A DNA stretch of 64,000 bases, taken from positions 15,004,001 to 15,068,000 of the forward strand of contig OZ316895.1 of the NCBI GenBank assembly GCA_973895155.1, in the 5' to 3' direction. Below, piece after piece: positions 36,101 through 46,335 of the stretch. The first letter of the stretch is position 1. Each line of letters starts with the position of its first letter. The position numbers and the translations under genes are program-made. The notes beneath the pieces were generated by a model that was not told the DNA's origin, did no database searches, and worked only from the letters and a program-made list of their open reading frames with translations. This DNA comes from Marsupella aquatica (Eukaryota > Marchantiophyta).

Positions 36101-36414
36101 AGCAATTGCTTTCCATGGCTTCCAGCCAGCACGTCCACAGCGTCGTAGGCCACGAGTTCGCAGATTTCCAAGATCAGACTCAGCAGAAAAACCACCAGAA
36201 CTACAATGCTGAGCTTCACCACCGACAGCAGCAACAGGCGCAGCATCAGCAGGATCAACTTGCAGCTGCTTATGGCCGTGGCTACGCCCACGGCCCGGTC
36301 GCGTCCAATTTGTATAGCGACCAGGATTCAGCTGGTGGAAGTACGATAGACGACAGCACCTGGGCTTTCCCAAATCTGTTACCTCTGTCCAGTGGTACGA
36401 TCACCGCCTGTTAG
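33160..36414 (+). CDS. Double-AP2 transcription factor, WRINKLED1-like
   Basis: Six exons, 33160-33404, 33875-33957, 34320-34328, 34555-34717, 34947-35074 and 35390-36414, encode about 550 residues. The first AP2 domain (~77-139) has [19 protein letters not shown], and its VYL is supplied by a 9-nt microexon. The second (~179-237) has [20 protein letters not shown] and [16 protein letters not shown]. The linker [17 protein letters not shown]...[13 protein letters not shown] is characteristic of the WRI1 branch of the AP2 subfamily. WRI1 proteins activate glycolytic and fatty-acid synthesis genes through AW-box elements; that is known for flowering plants and only inferred here. Residues before the first domain are basic and Gln-containing. 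The C-terminal ~310 residues are Gln/His/Ser-rich, consistent with an activation domain and longer than in Arabidopsis WRI1. The first ATG in the frame is used. Confidence 0.93.
34320..34328 (+). other. 9-nt microexon of the WRI1-like gene
   Basis: TTTATCTTG sits between a TACAG acceptor and a GTAAGT donor. Joined in phase 1 between exons 2 and 4 it yields Val-Tyr-Leu-Gly in the first AP2 domain. The VYL microexon is a conserved feature of AP2/WRI1 genes in land plants. Confidence 0.95.
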
Positions 36415-38257
36415 TCTGACACTGTGTCCAACCATTGATGTCCAGAGGGTTTCTGGACAACAAATGAGGGCTCGATCCAGTACTCAGTCTGATCAATATT
36501 CTAATCTCTCACCTGGGACGGGCTCTGTTCGATTTGGATACCCATTCTACATCTTTGTATGAGAGATCAAACCGCTACAGCATTCCCATGTACGGACGGT
36601 ATATATGATCAATATCGTTTTACTTCCCATGGCTAAGTTCTCTGATCTGAGAATGAACGACCAGGGCAAGCATGGAAGCCAGCTCAAAGTTGATCAGATT
36701 GCCCGCCTCTGACTCACTTTTCGACAGAACGCACGCATTTAATTGGTAACAGACGTCCACTGTTCAAACGTACTCTTTCGGACGGGCTTTCGGAGACGCG
36801 CATTGCAACCACTAGAACAAACAGTGCCCAGCAAGCAGTAAGCATTCTTCTCGTCGAAAGGAGCCCACTAACGAATTAATAGCCTCGAGGAGTGAACGAC
36901 GACGACAGAGGGCCAACGGGACCTGAGCTATTAGAGAATTTCATTATTAGTCAGATTACAATTGCAATTAGGAGACGTACCATCAACAAAACTTTAAAAC
37001 GTTTCACTGAGATGATCTTTCAGTTTAATTCCATGCATGTATGTACGTGATGGATAGATCAGGATTCGTTGAATGGGCCAGACAATCTTGCATTTGCAAC
37101 AACACTTGCGGGGCAACCAACCCTTCTTTACTATCAAATAAATGGTTTCACCTGTTGAAACCACTAGACCACACATTCTTTTGGATAGCGTATCGTCTGA
37201 CATTGCAGATTTCTCGCTGAGATTCCGTCATGTTTTGTACATAAGTAAGTCTTGTAGTAATGACCAAATGCCGAACTAATATTGCGTACTGGACATGACT
37301 AGAATTCTGGGAATTGGTAGCTAGCAGCTTTATCACTCAGGCAATATATAACTCGGGCAAAATAACAGTGCAAGTTCTTGTCCGTCCAGTATTGGTGTGT
37401 TAATGGAAACGACTCACTGCTTCAGGTAAATCGATCGAACTGGATGTTTCTGCAGGCCGGCAGTTCATTAGCCTGTCTCCGACCAATACGTCATGTCATT
37501 TTCAGAAGAAGTTTATCGACCAAACGGATTGTGCATGCCATGCTGGAAGGCTGAAATGGTAATCAGGGACGTCTGCTGTAATTCAACTATTATCTGCTGT
37601 GGATCTAGTGTCGATCAGTGAAGTCCACCTATACTTCGGGGAGCATTCCATGTTCTTCTCCATACAATTTCTAGTATTCGGTACGTCTCGGCAGATTACC
37701 TCCACGTTGTGGAATCAGCGACTTGACGTTAATCTGACTAGCTTAATCGACGACCTTTTCGAGGACTATAATTTTGCTTCTCGGCGGCTTGCTTTGGTTT
37801 TCTCGCTTGCCAGTTTCCCCAGCTGCAATTTTGTGCACAATCGCTTGTCGAGCCGATTAAACTGTACCCAACTTGGATTGGCTTTGTTGCCTCCGCCAGA
37901 CAGTAGAAGTTGCTTCTCGTTTAGTAAGTTGGTACGATAACGATAATACATTCAACTGAATGAACTCATCACGTCCTTATATTTCTAATTTATTATTCTT
38001 TTTACTCTAGACTATGAGGTTACTAATTTTGTCTTGGCAATAAGACATGCAACTCAACATTACTTTAGTGTATTTTGTTGGACTTCAATGAAAAGTAATG
38101 CATTCCTTTTACTATTATTAAAGACAACATTGTATTTGTTAAGACTTAGACTGTACACACGTGTCTTACTCTATTTCTAAAAACATATTATTGATTGTTT
38201 TTAGATGAGGCCTTCATGTGGAACTAGCCCTATCAATGCTTGTTGCACAACAAAAGT
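36415..38257. other. 3' flank and AT-rich spacer
   Basis: No supportable gene. Open frames up to 113 codons (37599-37940) show no domain and lie in otherwise ordinary intergenic sequence. The stretch contains the 3' UTR of the WRI1-like gene for an undefined distance. Confidence 0.4.
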
Positions 38258-38915
38258 TGAGGTGAAAAAAAATATTGAAGTGAGTAAAAGATGTCTAGCC
38301 TGTGCAAAAAGACATTGATGAGAGAAAGATTGTTGAGGTGAAGAAAAGATCGAGGTCGAGGCGAGAAATAGGTGTCAAGGAGTGAAAGGATGTCAACTGA
38401 GGGTGAGGGAAAGATGTTGCGATTAGATAAAGATCTTGGGGGTCTCATTATATGGATGCCTCCCCATCCCCTGCAACGTTTTTAGGACTCGGACCCCCTA
38501 AAATGTAAGAAACAAAATTTATTGAAATTCAACCCATATAAAGTTAGAATATTCTTGGAATATTCTAAAAATTTAGAAAGACTCTAATGTTCTTATAAGT
38601 CTCATATTAATTAAATTTATTGTTCTTCCACAAAAATTCTTAAGTCTTCCCTTTAAACCAATAAAATGACCCTATCCTTCGTCGCACGTGATGTGCCAGT
38701 TTTGTGGAAGTGAAACCCCCGAGATAAAGATATCAAAGTGAAAAAAAATGCCGAGGTGAGTAAAAGATGTCAAGCCAGGTGAAAAGAGATGTCAAGGAGA
38801 GAGAACCAACGCCAAGAGTGAGAAAAAATGTCAAGGTAAGATGAATATGTCAATATATGTGAAAAAAGTTGGTGAGATGAGAAAAAATATGTCAAGACAA
38901 AGTAAAGTTATTGTG
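38258..38915 (+). repeat. Degenerate minisatellite (~18-22-bp unit) split by a MITE
   Basis: The phrase GATGTCAAGGTGAGAAAA and variants (AAAGATGTC, GGTGAGTAAAAGATGTC, GTGAAAAGAGATGTCAAG) recurs irregularly on both sides of the hAT-like MITE. Left block about 38258-38426, right block about 38735-38915. The strand is strongly purine-rich. The MITE inserted after the array formed. Confidence 0.75.
38435..38723. mobile_element. hAT-like MITE, copy 2 (289 bp)
   Basis: Starts CTTGGGGGTCTCAT and ends, in reverse complement, CTCGGGGGTTTCAC. It is flanked by perfect 8-bp direct repeats ATAAAGAT (38427-38434 and 38724-38731). Internal blocks (CCTAAAATGTAAGAA, ACTCTAATGTTCTTATAAGT, TTCTTAA-TCTT-CCTT, CGTTGCACGTGAT-type) match copy 1, but about 330 bp of the copy 1 interior is absent. 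It is non-coding. Confidence 0.88.
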
Positions 38916-38923
38916 GTATTCAA

Positions 38924-40380
38924 TAACCAATGGTACATAAAAATTAGAGATGTAAGATAAGGTACACTATATAATAGAGTAATAGGGAAAATATTTTTAT
39001 TTTAAAATTTTTAATAAAATAAATATTTAGGTTTTATTTAAGTTTTTCAAAATTCTAAAGCTAATGTCTAATTCTCTATTTTTTAATTTTAATTATTAAT
39101 TCTTAAAGTAATTTTCATGTTGGTCAGATATGGACAGGGATGTGGGCAGCTCAGGCCAAGCCATTGAGATAAAACGAGGTATGGATGCATCTGATAGCCA
39201 GGAAAATAAATTTTTCTTGAAGGGTTAAGATTGATTGTTAAGATTGATTCTCGCTTTTTCTTGAGTTTATAAACTATGGAATGACTATTTCTACCCAGAT
39301 ATTATAGTGTGAGATATTATAGTGTGAGATAGAAGATGTGATAAATTAGTAGGGTGAATTTTGTATTCCTGGGATCAACCGAGATGCATGCTAGAACATT
39401 TCATTTTGCTGAAAATTTAAAAAAAAATTAAACTTGCGCCGGGACCCCCAAATGACAAGATAGAAAATTATACTGACATAGTAATAAAATTTACCACATG
39501 TGACTGGGGTCAGGTGTCTAAGAGGAGTCTACAAATGATGAATTAATTACTCCATTTCACCGGGGTTTTCACAAAAGCAAAAAGAGGTTGAAAGGACAAA
39601 ATGAGGAGAAGACAATGTGCAGAAATAGGGAATTCAAGCCATGCATTAGTTCATACTGAGTGGTTATAATGAAGGATCCTCATCAGCAAGTAAGAAAATA
39701 CCGTAAGGTAAATCTCTCTCTCATACATAGTCTGGTTTCTCGAGGTAAATCTCTCTCATACAAAGTCTGGTTTTTCAAGGTTGCTATATGGTGGGACACT
39801 CTTTGGCTATTTTGTCTCATTCAATTTGATTGAAATGTATTTTTATGTTAATCTGGCCTAGTCCATGTTTTAGCCATGTACAATTTAGAGTTTAGTCATT
39901 TTTGGCAGCCCCTTTAGTTTTTTTTATTTCCTTAGTTTTGATCAGGTCCCCTATATTTTTTTATCATTTTGTGGGCCAAATTTCCTTACTTGCATAAGAA
40001 GGTTTGACCCTTCAACCAAGCAACAAGTATACTGTTCATTGATGAGTGCACCTTATATGCCATTAGTTATAAAATTTATATTGTTCATGGTTTATTGATG
40101 AACAGGTACAGTGTCACCGAAATAGAGAGCCCCAAATAGAACAGAAAATTTAAAAAGAACAAAATTCACACTCTTCCCTAGCTTTTAAAAAGGTGTGCAG
40201 TTTTTCATTAATTTTCTTATAATCATTCTTTCAATACTTGTCTTTCAGACATAAACTAATAACATTAAAATGTATCCTCACATAACTCTTTATGATGATT
40301 GTTTCAATTCTTTTAGATAAATCAATGAAAATAGGCATGTAGTAGGATGAACATGCTATATCTGGTTATTAGCAATAGAT
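38924..40380. other. AT-rich spacer
   Basis: Strongly AT-rich, no gene. Two small tandem duplications are present: ATATTATAGTGTGAG twice at 39299-39330, and a ~37-bp unit (AGGTAAATCTCTCTC-CATACA-AGTCTGGTTT) twice at 39706-39780. Confidence 0.5.
39706..39780 (+). repeat. ~37-bp tandem duplication
   Basis: Two adjacent units share AGGTAAATCTCTCTC, TCATACA-AGTCTGGTTT and a C-AGG end, with few differences. It is non-coding. Confidence 0.8.
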
Positions 40381-40620
40381 AAACAACTAAACATCGCAAT
40401 TTGGAATGTATCTGGCATTTGTGACCCAAACCATAAATATATAATACGGAAGTGGATTCATGATCTGAAATACACAATGCACGTCCTCACCCTCCTTGAA
40501 ATTAAAGCAAATGACTTCAGTCTGATATCTGCTCTAAAACTATAATTGCTCACCTAGTAATAGGAAAGGGTGGAGCAACTATGTTAATTCACCCCTCTAT
40601 TTGGATAAAACCATCAGGTA
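40381..40620 (+). mobile_element. LINE (L1-type) endonuclease relic
   Basis: Translation from 40381 gives LNIAIWNVSGICDPNHKYII, WIHDLKYTMHVLTLLEIKAN and then, past stops and a frame change, GKGGATMLIHPSI. This is the N-terminal part of the apurinic/apyrimidinic-type endonuclease domain of plant L1 LINEs: the WN(V/C)xG start, the catalytic LxEIK Glu, and the GKGG-AxLI strand. Only ~80 codons remain and it is inactive. It has the opposite orientation to the reverse-transcriptase piece at 45.4-46.3 kb, so the two are separate insertions or rearranged. Confidence 0.8.
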
Positions 40621-40801
40621 TTTCACCCATCTAATCAACATCTTACATATTCTTTCATGATTACCTAGTCTGAGTTTGTTTTCTTGATGCCGATACCATA
40701 AGAAATATTTCACATCATTCTATAAAATGATAAAAGATAGTCATGGTAATTACTGGGTAATTATACACCTTAGTAGTTTTTTATATTCTCATGAATAGAG
40801 T

Positions 40802-40814
40802 GAACCATGGTTCG
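40802..40814. repeat. Palindromic motif GAACCATGGTTCG, leftmost copy
   Basis: This is the leftmost member I found of the palindromic repeat family that marks the two transposon-like genes to the right. It lies ~290 bp upstream of the transposase-like open frame. I did not see the motif left of this point. Confidence 0.75.
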
Positions 40815-41102
40815 CAGTTGCTATGTTTTTGTAAGAGGTCGATCAAAGTATATGAAGAGTCTAGGGTTTTGGGTCAATCACGTACATAGTACTTATTGAA
40901 CTCAATGGTAACAACTTGCCAACTATAAGCTGTGAGGCCAACTCAACTCTGACAATTAGACAAGATTGAGGACACAAAGTTTGTTCCAAAAACTAAGACA
41001 AAAGTGTATGCCCTTGGGTATATTGATTCAAAGAAAAAATAACAACTATGTATCTTAGGAACAGAGGTTAACCTTGATTTTGATTGAATGTCCACATAAA
41101 AA

Positions 41103-44100
41103 ATGGTGACACCTACACATTGGGTGATTGTCGGTGAAACTGTTGGTTTGTGCATATCAAATAAAGTGGTTGCAAAGGGTATCATTCAAAGTGTGGATCC
41201 ATCTCGGATTTGCCATAATGTTCCTCTTGGGCCCCTTCAAGTTCTTGTTACTTTGGAAGAAGTATTTGATGCGGAAATTCAATGGGGTCATGGTGAAAGC
41301 TTGGCTGATATGATAGGATCCTTTTTAGTCTGGAAAAAAGGTCAACTTCAACAACTTGAAATGGGTACTAGTGAAGACCTACCTGATACCCCATGCAAGA
41401 ATGGAGCTTCAATGGTCAATGGAAGTGAAACTAGCCAACCGGAGACCTCAAACGAGAACGAAGTTCAAGGAAACCTACCGGAGCGGTCAAACAAGAATGG
41501 AGTTGAATCTAGTGGAAATCCTCTTCGAATTTCATCCACAAGTTTATGGATGGGAATGGTTGTGAAAGTACTTGATGAAACACATTTTGCCTTTGCCATT
41601 GCAAGAGTAATGGCTGTTAATCCAGAAGTGACATGATTGGGAGATATTACTCTTCAAAATACACATGTAGGAATCTTGATTGATGAATATATTCAAGGTG
41701 CAACTGAGGACCACCTGAAACATAGAGATTGTTTGAGGGCATGGCCGTTGGATAGGCTTGTCACAAGTAACGGAAGGCTATTAGCCTCATTTTTTGTAGA
41801 TGCAGAGGAGGATGATCTAGACGCTACAAGTTGAAAGAGATCATATGTACCAATAACCAGAAAAAGAAAACAACCTTCTATTTCTTTGTCAAAGAAAGAC
41901 AAGTCCCTTTCCGAAGAAGATGGGGGGAAATCAAAAGACAGAAATGTTGTCTTCGACGGTGCTGCCATCTTCTAGACCCTCATGTGGCAAAGGAGATTAG
42001 GGAGAAATATTGGGAAAAATCATTTGAGATGCGAAGGGAGTATGAGATCAATGCTATTGTCAATATATTGGAACTATTAAATACTGAAAAACTGATCATC
42101 ATCGAAGGGAAAGCAATATGCTTGGAAGCATGGAGGATTTTGCACTCCAAAGGGCGAAGTCAATTCTACGAGCTCAGAAAGGCTGTGGGTAATGGGGTGA
42201 GGATAGCTTATCATGGAAACCAGGGAAAGAGACGGATGACTGAACGAGTTTCTCAAGCCTACATGTCATTGCATGGGTTGATTGATGAGTGCGCAGATCT
42301 TCATCCGGCAAAAATGAGGACGGTTGCAGACAAATCTCGACAAGTTCTGAAGGAGCTCCCTACAAGTTATACTTGGGAAAGTATTAGAAACAAGCTCAAT
42401 GCTACAAATTTAGAACTTGGTCTTCAACCAATCTCCCAATCCACATTGAGTATTTTACATCAAAAGTATTTCAAGGAAGTGACAATTCATAAGAAAGGCA
42501 ATAACTTTTCCAAGTGTACAACTTGTAGTGAGTTGATGCAACGGAAAGCAAATCTGATGGGTGTGAAAGAAGAGATTGAGATTTTAAAGAGGGATGAAAT
42601 TGCTCATCATCGTGATCATACCGAGGGCAGATTATTATATCACTCTTGGAGACGCCAGTCAGCGGATAATCCAAAACAGGTTTTATGCATAATTCATGAT
42701 AAAATGGATCATTGTAAGACTGCATTACCAAGGATGCCTTTTTGTCCAAAAGAAGTGGATGGTGCGATTAAACTTCCGATTACCTTGACTGGTATTTTGA
42801 CTCATGGCCATAGTCCAAAGGCTATTGCTCAATATAATGTTGGAGTGTGGGCACCTGATGCCAATGCCACAATTGGTTCACTTGACACAATACTTCGAAT
42901 GCTGGAAAATCCAGAACCAATGATCAAATCTTTAGTGGAAGGGCCAGATTCTACAAAGCTATTTGAAAACTTGCTTGAAGGGAGAGGACCTATATTGGAG
43001 GGAAAACTTCGTGAAGCATTTAAGGATGACATATCAGATCTAGGTAATTATTTCACCATAATGATACAAGAAATTTTGTTGCTTTTGTGCCATATTCAGT
43101 ATCAAACATGTTTCCATTGTAAGTGATGTAACCTTTCATGGTGGCAACCAGGGTTCATTGTTAGTTGTTGTAAAGATTGTTAAATTGTTTGCTCATGTGA
43201 GAGTCATTTGCTTAGGTTAGTAATTTTCTTGATTGTTTTTTATGTGTCTGAGAAGTGCAAACCATGGTTCGTTCACCTTTTAGTTTATTTCAAAATATGA
43301 AACATGCATTGTTAATTGTTAGTTTATTTGAGAGCACAAACCATGGTTCATTGTTAGCTTATTTGATAGTGCGACCTATGCATGGTTGTCGTTAGTTCAT
43401 GCAAAAATGAGAATCATGGCTTGAACCTTTAGTTTATTTCAAACTATAAACAATAATTTAAATATAGTTCATTCAAGTTTATGTTCATAAATTGTCGACC
43501 ATGATTGTACATTCTTGGTAAGTTGTTTTATATGAGATAATATTTAGGCTCTAAATTAATTATTGACCCTAATATATGTGTTTCTTAAATTTGTGCAGCA
43601 AATTCACAATCATTGGATGCGTCTACTATGTTCAAGCCTCTGCCAAGAGTTTTGAAGTTACAACTTGACAATTGTGCAGGAGATAACAAAAACAGATATG
43701 TGTTGGGTTATTTGTCACTACTAACAGCACGAGATGTTTTTGAAGAGATTCATTTGGGATTTCTCATGGTTGGACATACTCATGAGGACGTTGATGCCAT
43801 CTTTCGCCATTTCTTTGAAAGTTTGATGCGAAACCCAACCTATTCTTTGGCAGATCTAATGTCATTGTTAATGGGGGCAAGGACTCCAAATCCAGTGCCC
43901 CATTTTGTGCAAGAGGTACCTGATTTTAAATCATACTTGGAACCTTACTTGCTTAAAGGAGGGGACTCATTGGTGGGGCATTTGCAACCGCGGCTATTTC
44001 GATTGTATGTGCGTGATGATGGTATGCCATGCCTTCAATACAAAATGAAATGCCAAGATGATGATTGGCTCCCAAGAGAAGGTATTGAGATGTGGTCATG

Positions 44101-44896
44101 GACAGATAATAATAGTCCAAAACTTCCCATAGGAGAACCAAAGAGATTACCAATGATAGAGATGGCCATGTTAGAGGAGGTGCGACAAGGACTACACAAG
44201 CAAGTGAAATTTTTTAATTTTGTTTGCAATCGAACTGCATCGGAAGAAGGAAAGGGTAGATGGGTGGCACTGATACAATACTGGAATCAAATTATCCATA
44301 CGTTGGAGACAGAGGCAGTGCAATATAGATCTGGAGAGGAACACTTGGTTCATGGATTTTGGCCCATGTCAAAGTGGAGAGATGGTGTTCCTTTGCAATA
44401 CCGCAATGTGGCATGTGAGTTGGATGCAAAGATTGGGTACGTGGGGCCAAGGAAAAACAAACCTCGTGAAACTTTTAACCCAAGGGCTGATATTGTGAAA
44501 GGTAATTATATATTGGTTCGACCAGACACAGCTGACCTAGACATTTACCCAGTCTATTTGGGCAAAGTGATTAGTGATGTGGAAGAAGGAGAATTGAATG
44601 TCAACAATCAACTTGAACATGTGTGTATTGTGGAGTGGCATAGACCTTACATGCTACAAAAACGTGGTCAACCAGAATATGAACCACGACAGCGGTGGTT
44701 AGATTGCTGGAATCAACAATGGGAACGCGATCCGGGGTATTCCACTGAGACGATAAGTGTGAACACTGTACTATGGTGTTTCAAGGCACGGACCACAGCC
44801 AAAAGTGGTTTAGTTAGAATAGCAAAAAGTCATGCAATGAAAGCAAAAGACAATTTGAATAGATGCTTAGAGGATGAGGCAACATCAACTTCATGA
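41103..44896 (+). pseudogene. Transposase-like gene, DUF7869-type RNase H core, broken
   Basis: Two coding blocks are separated by a clean phase-1 intron (43044-43598). Block 1 (41103-43043) is interrupted by in-frame stops at 41634-41636 and 41832-41834 and by a frame change near 41950-41990. Its first ~80 codons (VVAKGIIQSVDP, VPLGPLQVLVTLEEV) resemble the plant transposase-associated DUF8039 module, and a second similar module seems to follow. The core has three acidic blocks: HDKMDHCKTALPR (end of block 1), then LQLDNCAGDNKNRY and FLMVGHTHEDVDAIF in block 2. The last two are the signature of DUF7869-like proteins, and together the blocks fit an RNase H-type nuclease or transposase. The C terminus (GNYILVRPD...YPVYLGKVI) looks like a small beta-barrel reader fold. 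Block 2 alone is intact for 427 codons. Functional assignment is inference; the reading-frame damage is seen directly. Confidence 0.65.
43256..43430. repeat. Palindromic motif copies within the transposase intron
   Basis: The intron at 43044-43598 holds AACCATGGTTCG near 43260 and AACCATGGTTCA near 43339, with weaker relatives AACCAGGGTTCA near 43148 and AATCATGGCTTGAACC near 43414. The exons on either side have none that I saw. Confidence 0.7.
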
Positions 44897-45352
44897 TACT
44901 TAGATAGTGTAGTTTACTTAAATGATAAGTGATTGTAAATCATCAATGTTATTTGGTTTATTTGACAGATTGAAAAGACCAGAGTGGTTCTTTAATAAAA
45001 GTATTGTCTTCATTGATCACAAGAAAGGAACCTGAGCATTGAATGGTTTCCATATGTGGATGTTTATTTATGATGGACCATGGATTATGCATTTCACTCT
45101 TACTAGTAAATTTATGCACATTAAATAATGTGATTGTACACTCCTTGTAACAGTTCATTCATTATTGGACCATGGATTGCACATCTTTCATTGTAATTGT
45201 GCACATGATAATAATCCAAGTTATGACATTCTATACCAAAATTATATTTTTTTGGTACATGTGAGTGTTAGCTTAGTAATTTAATTGATTTATTTTGATT
45301 AAATATAATTTAATTAAAATTTCAATCATTCCAAAATTGCACTAATTGTCCA
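44897..45352. other. 3' flank of the transposase-like gene
   Basis: AT-rich, no gene. It holds two copies of GGACCATGGATT (near 45075 and 45169), which share the CCATGG core with the palindromic repeat but have different arms. No element end was identified. Confidence 0.4.
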
Positions 45353-45416
45353 GTTTTATCTAAATAGGGGTTATGGTACGCATGGTTTTATCTAAATAGG
45401 GGTTATGGTACGCATG
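45353..45416 (+). repeat. 32-bp perfect tandem duplication
   Basis: GTTTTATCTAAATAGGGGTT followed by ATGGTACGCATG occurs twice back to back (45353-45384, 45385-45416) with no difference seen. It lies at the 3' end of the LINE fragment on the minus strand, so it may be part of the LINE 3' region or insertion junction. Confidence 0.9.
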
Positions 45417-46261
45417 TTTACACCGTAAGTAGTTCCCTGTATAAATTGAAAGAGCCTAAGACAACTATCTTTGTCGGACTCAACTATATTCCTCAAACGC
45501 TGCATTCGTTGTGTTAGATCTTTCCATGCACAGTCAGTCGCAGACCCTAAATCTTTCACCTTGCGTACTCCCAATTTACCACATATCTTCACCATCTCTC
45601 CTCTACCTTCCTCTGGTAAGTTATAGAAAGAGTGCAAGCATCTCAGGAGATCATCCACACTCCAGTGCCCTGGGATGGTACCATTTCCAGGGCAGAAGAT
45701 CAAATTTTCCCTCACCTGCTCCCACGCCATCTAGATCCGTCCAGTGTACAGGAGATTGCCAAAGGATCGGGGTGAACACAGAAGTAGTTTATCCTTCATT
45801 GAGTACTTATTTCTACAAACCACCCTGAAATTCCTCCAGGATGTTAGCTTCAAATTTTCGGCAAACATCAGTGCCCATTCCGACTCAGGATGATCAATCG
45901 CTCCAGTGAACCATTTACTTAAGAGAGCAGCAGAATGGCATCTAAATTCCTTAAGGCCCAGGCCACCGTCAACCTTAGGCCTAGATAGTCTCTCCCAAGC
46001 CACAAGTGGGATCTTCTTACCTCCTAGTCTATTGGCCCCCCACAGAAAAACCCTGCTCAAAGCTGTCAATTTTTTAGCCAATGCAGCAGGTGATCTAAGG
46101 AACATCATATGATATACAGGTATAGCTTGAAGTACATGTTTGACTAACATGACCCGACCAGTGAAAGAAAGGAGACGGTTAGACCAAGATGATAATCTGG
46201 CACCAATTTGATCGAGGCAAAAACCATGCAAGTTAGCCTCCGATATCCCATGAGTTTTCAC
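45392..46261 (-). mobile_element. LINE (L1-type) reverse-transcriptase C-terminal fragment
   Basis: The minus-strand frame reads LSSWSNRLLSFTGRVMLVKH, VLQAIPVYHMMFLRSPAAL, FLWGANRLGGKKIPLVAWE and GGLGLKEFRCHSAALLSKW, the region downstream of the catalytic core of plant L1 reverse transcriptases. A single in-frame TAG (at 45731-45733, in a GRI-stop-MAW context, probably once Trp) splits an otherwise continuous ~290-codon frame. The catalytic YxDD part is absent, so the copy is 5' truncated and dead. Confidence 0.88.
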
Positions 46262-46335
46262 AATGTTTATTTGATGCTACTAGGGTATGTCAGTATTCAA
46301 AGGAGCATCAAGAGAGTTTTTTTGGCCATAATTAC

